A stretch of DNA of 64,000 nucleotides from DATHTC01 sp963746805 (lineage in GTDB: Bacteria > Actinomycetota > Thermoleophilia > Gaiellales > Gaiellaceae). The notes under the pieces were generated by a model, which searched no databases, was not told where the DNA came from, and was given only the letters and a program-made list of their open reading frames with translations. Made by a program: the position numbers and the translations under genes. The stretch is from positions 1,178,001 to 1,242,000 of the forward strand of contig CAVVCQ010000008.1 in NCBI GenBank assembly GCA_963746805.1, written 5' to 3'. Of this stretch, positions 58,178 through 64,000 are shown one piece after another. Numbering within the stretch: the stretch's first letter is position 1; each line of letters starts with the position of its first letter.

Positions 58178-59322
58178 ATGGCCGACGTGACGCACGACTC
58201 GGATTCTGGAAGACCGTCCCGAATACGCCGGATCGGTGCGCGCGCGCTCACCGTCGTGGCGATCCTGCTCGCGCTCGTCGGGATGCTCGCGTTCTACGTC
58301 GAGCACACCGTCCTCGACGAAGACGGGTTCGAGACGATCTCGCGGGAGATGATCGAAAACGACGAGATCCGCACCCAGGTCGCGGCGACAGCCGTCGACC
58401 GGCTGTTTGCGAACGTCGACGTCGAGGCGGCGATCGCCGAGCGGCTGCCTGCCGGCACAGCAGGGACTGGCGCCGGTACTCGCCGGTCTCGCGCGCTCGG
58501 GCGCCGACCGGGCAGCCGAAGCGGCGCTCGAGAGACCGCGCGTGCAGACGCTGTGGGTGGAGACGACGACCGCGACGCAGCGCCAGCTCGTGCGTCTGCT
58601 GGACGACGAGACCGAGTTCATCCAGGCAGAGGGCGGCACCGTCGTCCTCGACCTGCGGCCACTGATGCTCGAGATCGGCGAGCAGGTGGTCGTGATCGGA
58701 CGGCTCGCCGAGAGGCTGCCCGAGTCCTCGGGCAGGATCGCGATCATCGACGAGAGCCAGCTCGAGACGGCGCAGACGCATCACGAAGATCCTGCGCGCA
58801 GTCGCCGACTGGATGTGGCTCGTCGCGCTCGCGGTCGCTGCGCTTGCGATCTGGCTCGCGCGCGGGCGTCGCAGGCTCGAGCTCCGCGCGCTCGCGATCG
58901 GCCTCGTCCTCGTGGGGCTCCTGATGCTGGCGGTACGCCGCTTTGCCGGCGACTACCTGGTCGACGAGCTCGCGAAGGACGACGCCGTCAAGCCCGCGGC
59001 ACACGACGCCTGGAGCATCCTCACGCAGACCCTCGCCGACCGTGCGTGGGTGTGGATCGTCCTCGGCATCGTGACGCTGGTCGGAGTCTGGTTCGTCGGC
59101 GAGAGCCGTCGCGCCGCACAGGCGCGCCGCGCCGCTGCACCAATCCTCGAGAGCCGTCCGACGACGTACACGATCGCCGCGGTCGCGCTGCTCGTGGTCG
59201 CGCTCGTGACACCGCCCATCGCGCGCGGCTGGCTGACGGCTGTCGTTCTGATCGGACTCGTCGTCGCCGGCATCGAAGTCGTCCGAGCAATCGTCAACAG
59301 GGAAGCACCGCACCCCGACTAG
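58178..59322 (+). CDS. Membrane protein of the sulfatase operon (two apparent +1 frameshifts)
   Basis: About 380 residues after removing bases near 58450 and 58779 (span 1145 = 381 codons + 2). One helix (ALTVVAILLALVGMLAFYVE), a long outside helical domain (DEDGFETISREMIENDEIRT, LVRLLDDETEFIQAEGGTVV, LDLRPLMLEIGEQVVVIGRL), then three to five helices (WLVALAVAALAIWLARGRRR, VWIVLGIVTLVGVWFVGESR, TIAAVALLVVALVTPPIARG). The layout matches integral membrane proteins of actinobacteria with no known role. ATG 58166 is an alternative start. Confidence 0.7.
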
Positions 59323-59333
59323 AGGAGGCAACG

Positions 59334-61704
59334 TTGTCCGAGAAGCCGGAGCTAAGGCGCGATGTTCTGCCGATCCCGGACAAGCCGTTCGAAGGAACGC
59401 TCCCACTCGACGCCAAGGACCCAGACGCGTCGTTCCCTGCGATCGAGCCGCTACAGCCACCAGCGGGCGCGCCCAACGTGCTTGTCATCTTGCTCGACGA
59501 CGTCGGCTTCGCCGCCTCGAGCGCGTTCGGCGGGCCGTGCGCGACGCCGACGGCTGAGCGGCTGGCCGGGAACGGCCTGAAGTACAACCGCTTCCACACG
59601 ACGGCGCTGTGCGCGCCGACGCGGGCTGCCTTGCTGAGCGGGCGCAACCACCACTCGGTGGGAATGGGGGTCATCACGGAGCTCGCCACCTCGGCGCCCG
59701 GCTACAACTCGATTCGCCCCAATACGTGCGCGCCGCTGGCGCAAACGCTGCTGCTGAACGGCTATTCGACGGCGCAGTTCGGCAAGTGCCACGAGGTGCC
59801 GGTGTGGCAGACGAGCCCGATGGGGCCCTTCGATGCCTGGCCGACCGGCGGCGGCGGATTCGAGTACTTCTACGGCTTCATCGGCGGTGAGACGAATCAG
59901 TACTACCCGGCCCTCTACGAGGGCACGACGCCGGTGGAGCCGGAGAAGACGCCTGAGGAGGGTTACCACTTCACCGAGGACATGACCGACAAGGCGATCA
60001 AGTGGGTTCGCCAGCAGAAGGCGCTCATGCCCGACAAGCCCTTCTTCGTCTACTTCGCTCCGGGTGCCGCGCATGCGCCGCACCAGGTCCCGACGGAGTG
60101 GTCGGACAAGTACAAGGGCCGCTTCGACCAGGGCTGGGACGCCCTTCGCGAGGAAATCCTCGAGCGGCAGAAGGAACTCGGGGTCGTCCCCCCGGATGCG
60201 GAGCTGACTGCGCGACACGAGGAGATCCCGGCCTGGGAGGACATGGCCGACGAGCTCAAGCCGGTGCTCGCGCGCCAGATGGAGGTCTACGCCGGTTTCC
60301 TCGAGCACACCGACCACCACATCGGGCGGCTGGTCGACGCGCTCGACGATCTCGGCGTCCTCGAGGACACGCTCGTCTACTACATCGTGGGCGACAACGG
60401 CGCCTCCGCTGAGGGCACGATCAACGGAACGTTCAACGAGATGTTCGTGTTCAACGGCGCCGCTGCGCTCGAGACACCGGAGTTCATGGCGTCCAGGATC
60501 GACGAGTTCGGCACCCCGACGGCCTACAACCACTTCGGCGTCGGCTGGGCGCACGCGATGGACACGCCCTACCAGTGGACGAAGCAGGTCGCCTCACACT
60601 GGGGAGGGACGCGCAACGGCACGATCGTGCATTGGCCGAGCGGGTTCACCGCTCGCGGCGAGGTTCGCTCGCAGTTCCACCACGTGATCGATGTCGCCCC
60701 GACCGTGCTCGAGGCCGCAGGGCTGCCGCATCCGACCACCGTCGAACGGCGTCGATCAGCGCCCGATCGAAGGCACGAGCATGCGCTATTCCTTCGACGG
60801 TGCTACCGAGGCCGATCGCCACGAGACGCAGTACTTCGAGATGTTCTGCAACCGCGGCATCTACCACCAGGGCTGGACTGCGGTCACCCGCCACTCGATC
60901 CCGTGGCTGATGGGGCAGCCTCTGCCTCCGTTCGAGGACGACGTCTGGGAGCTCTACGAACCGGGCGACTGGAGTCAGGCCCACGACCAGGCAGCCGCGA
61001 TGCCCGAGAAGCTGACCGAGCTCCAGGAGCTCTGGCTCGAGGAGGCACGCAAGTACAACGTGCTCCCGCTCGATGACCGCCGGATCGAGCGCTTCGACGC
61101 GGAGCTCGTCGGCCGGCCGGAGCTCGTGAAGGGTAACTCGCAGCTGCTCTTCGGCGGCATGGGACGCCTCACGGAGAACAGCCTCCTGAACATCAAGAAC
61201 AAATCCCACGCGGTCACGGCGGAAGTGGTCGTGCCCGAGTCCGGCGCCGAGGGCGTGATCTTCGCTCAGGGCGGCGCCTTCGCCGGCTGGAGCCTGTACG
61301 CGAACGAGGGGCGTCCGACCTACTGCTACAACCTGCTCGGCCTGCAGCGCTTCAAGATCGAGGCCGACGCCACGATCCCGCCCGGAACGCACCAGGTGCG
61401 GATGGAGTTCGCCTACGACGGCGGCGGGCTTGCCAAGGGCGGCAGCGTCACGCTCTACCTCGACGGGGCCAAGGTCGGTGAGGGCCGCGTCGAGGGAACC
61501 GTGCCGCTGATCTTCTCGGCGGACGAGACCGCCGACGTCGGACAGGACACCGCGTCCCCGGTCAGCGACGACTACGACAGCGAGTCCAGCATCTTCACCG
61601 GCACGGTCAACTGGGTGCAGATCGACCTCGGCGAGGACGCAGAAGACGCCGACCACCTCATCACACCCGAGGAGCGCCTCCGGATCGCAATGGCGAGGCA
61701 GTAG
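59334..61704 (+). CDS. Arylsulfatase (one apparent +1 frameshift)
   Basis: About 789 residues after removing one base near 60744 (span 2371 = 790 codons + 1). TTG 59334 stands five bases after AGGAGG. The sulfatase core has NVLVILLDDVGFAASSAFGG (metal Asp pair), HTTALCAPTRAALLSGRNHH with the CxPxR Cys to be made formylglycine, STAQFGKCHEVP, PFFVYFAPGAAHAPHQVP and LVYYIVGDNGASAEG. A C-terminal beta domain (VTAEVVVPESGAEGVIFAQG) follows. No signal peptide is seen, as in Pseudomonas-type arylsulfatases. FGE is the next gene. Confidence 0.92.
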
Positions 61705-61725
61705 GCGTCGAGCGGGCGACGGCTG

Positions 61726-62706
61726 ATGCAAGAAGCAGTGTCCCGGAAGAAGAAGGCTGGCCCGGCAGACGCGCCCGGGCAGCCTCCTCGTCCGGGCATG
61801 CGCTGGATTCCCGGCCGCACGTTCGCGATGGGCTCCGAGGACTTCTACCCCGAGGAGCGCCCTGTTCATCACGTCTCGGTCGACGGCTTCTGGATGGACG
61901 AGACACCGGTCACCGCAGCGAAGTTCCGCCGGTTCGTCCGCGAGACGAAGTATGAAACGCTAGCCGAGCGCCCGCTCGACGCGGCGCTCTATCCCGACGC
62001 AGATACCGAGCTCCTCGTACCTGGCTCGCTCGTATTCCGCAGATCCTCGGGCACGGTCGACCTGAACGACCACCGCAACTGGTGGGAGTACGTGCCCGGC
62101 GCGTACTGGAAGCGACCCGGCGGAAAGGGCACGACGATCAACGGCCGCGACAGGCATCCCGTCGTCCATATCGCGTACGAGGATGCCGAAGCGTATGCCG
62201 CGTGGGTGGGGAAGCAGCTGCCGAGCGAGGCGGAGTGGGAGCTCGCCGCCCGCGGCGGGCTCGAGGGCGCGGCCTTCGCGTGGGGAGACGACCACTTCCC
62301 GGACGGCAAGCCGATGGCGAACACGTGGCAGGGCGAGTTCCCTTGGCAGAACCTGAAGCTGGACGGACACGTGGGGACCTCGCCGGTCGGGAGCTTCGCG
62401 CCGAACGGCTACGGCCTCTGTGACATGACCGGCAACGTCTGGGAGTGGACCTCCGACTGGTTCACGTCCCGGCACCCGGAGGGGGCGGCGAGCTCGTGCT
62501 GCGTCCCGCGAAACCCTCGTGTCGCGGAACCCGAGCCGAGCTCCGAGCCGATCCCCCGCCGCGTGATCAAGGGCGGCTCGCATCTCTGCGCACCGAACTA
62601 CTGCCTCCGCTATCGGCCTGCCGCGCGACAGGGGCAGGCGATCGACTCCTCGACGACCCACCTCGGCTTCCGCTGCATCGTTCGCCCCCAACCAGAAGGA
62701 AAGTGA
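61726..62706 (+). CDS. Formylglycine-generating enzyme (sulfatase-modifying factor)
   Basis: A 326-residue FGE. MRWIPGRTFAMGSEDFYPEE starts the domain, WMDETPVTAAKFRRFVRETK and RLPSEAEWE-like QLPSEAEWELAARGG follow, then NVWEWTSDWF and the active site GGSHLCAPNYCLRYRPAARQ, whose two Cys match the copper-binding catalytic pair of known FGEs, ending SSTTHLGFRC. It oxidises the Cys of CAPTR in the sulfatase encoded just upstream to formylglycine. Only 21 bases separate the genes. ATG 61726 or GTG 61738 may start it. Confidence 0.94.
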   Translation: MQEAVSRKKKAGPADAPGQPPRPGMRWIPGRTFAMGSEDFYPEERPVHHVSVDGFWMDETPVTAAKFRRFVRETKYETLAERPLDAALYPDADTELLVPGSLVFRRSSGTVDLNDHRNWWEYVPGAYWKRPGGKGTTINGRDRHPVVHIAYEDAEAYAAWVGKQLPSEAEWELAARGGLEGAAFAWGDDHFPDGKPMANTWQGEFPWQNLKLDGHVGTSPVGSFAPNGYGLCDMTGNVWEWTSDWFTSRHPEGAASSCCVPRNPRVAEPEPSSEPIPRRVIKGGSHLCAPNYCLRYRPAARQGQAIDSSTTHLGFRCIVRPQPEGK

Positions 62707-62709
62707 GGG

Positions 62710-64000
62710 ATGGGCGGCTCAGGCCTCGTCGTGCTCGCCCTCCTCGTCCTCGCCTACGCGGCGGTATCGCGACGGCTCTCGGGGACGGCGATCACGGCGG
62801 CGATGGTGTTCGTCGCCGGCGGCATCCTGGCGAGCGACGAGGTCCTCGGCTGGCTCGATCCCGCGATCGAGAGCCAGACCGTCCGATGGATCGCCGAAGC
62901 GACGCTGACCGTCGTGCTCTTCTCGGACGCGTCGCGAATCGACCTCACCGCCTTGCGCCGTGAGTACGTCGTGCCGCTTCGGTTGCTCGCGATCGGGCTG
63001 CCGCTCACGATCCTGGCCGGCACGCTCGCGGGCGTCGCCCTGCTCGGCGAGCTCGTGCTGATCGAGGCAATTCTGCTCGCGATCGTGCTCGCCCCGACGG
63101 ACGCTGCCCTGGGGCAGGCGGTCGTCACCGATCCGCGGGTTCCGTCACGTGTCCGTCAAGGGCTCAATGTCGAAAGCGGGCTCAACGACGGCATCTGCGT
63201 TCCGCTGCTCCTGATCGCGATCGCGGTCGCCGAGGCGGAAGCGGGCGCGATCGGAAACGGCGCAGCATTCGAGCTCGTGCTCGAGGAGATCGGCTACGGG
63301 TGCATCGGGGGCGTGGTGGCGGGACTCGCCGCGGCAGCGGTGGTCAGGGTTGGCGTCTCGCGCCGCCTCGTCGATCCGACCTGGCTCCAGGTCGTCCCGG
63401 TTGCCGCGGCCGCGCTCGCCTACGGGCTGGCCGTGTGGATGCACGGCAGCGGCTTCATCGCCGCCTTCGTCGGCGGGGCCGTCTTCGGCGGGTTGCGCCG
63501 CGAAGTCGGGGGCGAGGTGAGCTTCTTCCTCGAGGAGGCGGGCGGCCTGCTCGGTGCGGTCACGTTCATCCTCTTCGGCGCCGTCATGCTCGTACCCACG
63601 CTCGACGACCTCTCCGCCGAGATCGTCGTGTATGCGCTCCTCAGCCTGACCCTCGTTCGCATGATCCCCGTGGGCTTGGCGATGCTCGGAACGGGCGCCA
63701 GGCGCCCGACCGTCGCGTTCCTCGGCTGGTTCGGGCCGCGGGGACTGGCGTCGATCGTGTTCGCGGTGATCCTCGTCGAGGATGCCGACCTCGCGAACGA
63801 GTCGGTGCTGCTAAACACGATCTTCCTCACGATCGGCACTCTCCGTGCTCTTGCACGGGCTGACCGCAGCGCCACTCGCAGGACGCTATGCAGCGTGGTT
63901 CGCGGCGCACCCGCGCGACGCGGCGCCCGCTTTCGAAAGCGCTCCGGCTCCGGTAGAGCGTCCGCACGGCTGGGCGGCCGGAGGCATCGGGACGTCGAGG
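62710..64000 (+). CDS. Na+/H+ antiporter of the CPA1 (NhaP-like) family, cut by window edge (one apparent +1 frameshift)
   Basis: ATG 62710 starts three bases after the FGE stop. About ten to twelve helices follow: LVVLALLVLAYAAVSRRLSG, EATLTVVLFSDASRIDLTAL, AILLAIVLAPTDAALGQAVV (the APTD motif), RVRQGLNVESGLNDGICVPL (the ESGLND motif of CPA1 antiporters) and FLGWFGPRGLASIVFAVIL (GPRG). One extra base near 63844 moves the frame before VLLHGLTAAPLAGRYAAWFA; the frame is then open to the end of the window. It expels Na+ or K+ in exchange for protons. Last visible gene of the LuxR-linked operon. Confidence 0.85.
   Translation, partial: MGGSGLVVLALLVLAYAAVSRRLSGTAITAAMVFVAGGILASDEVLGWLDPAIESQTVRWIAEATLTVVLFSDASRIDLTALRREYVVPLRLLAIGLPLTILAGTLAGVALLGELVLIEAILLAIVLAPTDAALGQAVVTDPRVPSRVRQGLNVESGLNDGICVPLLLIAIAVAEAEAGAIGNGAAFELVLEEIGYGCIGGVVAGLAAAAVVRVGVSRRLVDPTWLQVVPVAAAALAYGLAVWMHGSGFIAAFVGGAVFGGLRREVGGEVSFFLEEAGGLLGAVTFILFGAVMLVPTLDDLSAEIVVYALLSLTLVRMIPVGLAMLGTGARRPTVAFLGWFGPRGLASIVFAVILVEDADLANESVLLNTIFLTIGTLRALARADRSATRRTLCSVVRGAPARRGARFRKRSGSGRASARLGGRRHRDVE

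Noticed and set aside
1..64000. CRISPR arrays, phage genes, insertion sequences, riboswitches, rRNA or tRNA
   Set aside because: No regularly spaced repeats, transposase, integrase, phage structural genes, or conserved RNA elements were recognised anywhere in the window.

Overview
The window is 64 kb of very GC-rich DNA with frequent GTG starts, four-base ATGA/GTGA gene overlaps and almost no non-coding space (no stretch above 300 bases lacks a gene). A futalosine-type menaquinone gene (mqnA), a b6-like quinol:cytochrome c reductase, phenylacetyl-CoA epoxidase genes, SARP/BTAD-type regulation and CHRD-domain exported proteins together suggest an actinobacterium of the Thermoleophilia/Gaiellales kind. 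That placement is inference from gene content; no rRNA, tRNA, CRISPR array, prophage or transposase was seen.

Layout. 0-11.5 kb is an accessory stretch: a lyase tail, an MBL hydrolase, a PAS-LuxR regulator, an aquaporin, small membrane proteins, an NmrA-like protein under a 24-bp palindrome, two secreted Asp-box beta-propellers, a cupin, and a membrane-spanning SARP regulator with an outside propeller. 11.5-14.4 kb is paaABCD facing a TetR gene across a PaaR-like operator. 14.4-20.9 kb has an encapsulated-ferritin-like protein without a shell gene, a lipid kinase, and a PadR-led operon of two S41-like lipoproteins flanking an esterase. 20.9-26.5 kb is a branched-chain 2-oxoacid dehydrogenase locus (E1 alpha, E1 beta, E2) interrupted by HIRAN and haloperoxidase genes. 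26.6-36 kb has two CHRD proteins, a thioredoxin-like protein, a phosphodiesterase, pcm, GtrA, two GT87-like membrane proteins, a YmdB-like phosphoesterase and an M23-like protein. 36.3-51 kb is the core block: AI-2E exporter, ABC exporter, hemB, hemL, ubiD, qcrABC, ubiX, menG, polyprenyl synthase, mqnA, MFS. Haem, menaquinone and the complex that uses both are thus made from one co-directional block. 51-64 kb is a stress-type region: DedA, YihY, SulP/STAS remnant, K+ channel, DUF6325 operon, a large MalT-type LuxR regulator, then a membrane protein, arylsulfatase, its formylglycine-generating enzyme and a Na+/H+ antiporter.

Two sequence signals are not explained by ordinary genes. A 26-base palindromic element (core GTGGCTCAGAGCCAC) occurs four times; three copies lie in frame inside E2 and mqnA, encoding ASGSEPxTP. 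A perfect 20-base sequence stands in the same orientation before each of the two operons leading away from the MalT-type regulator, so it is probably that regulator's operator.

About twenty otherwise intact genes are broken by single-base changes, nearly all +1 insertions. I read this as uncorrected sequencing error (insertion-rich long reads) rather than decay; coordinates given here span the whole repaired genes.
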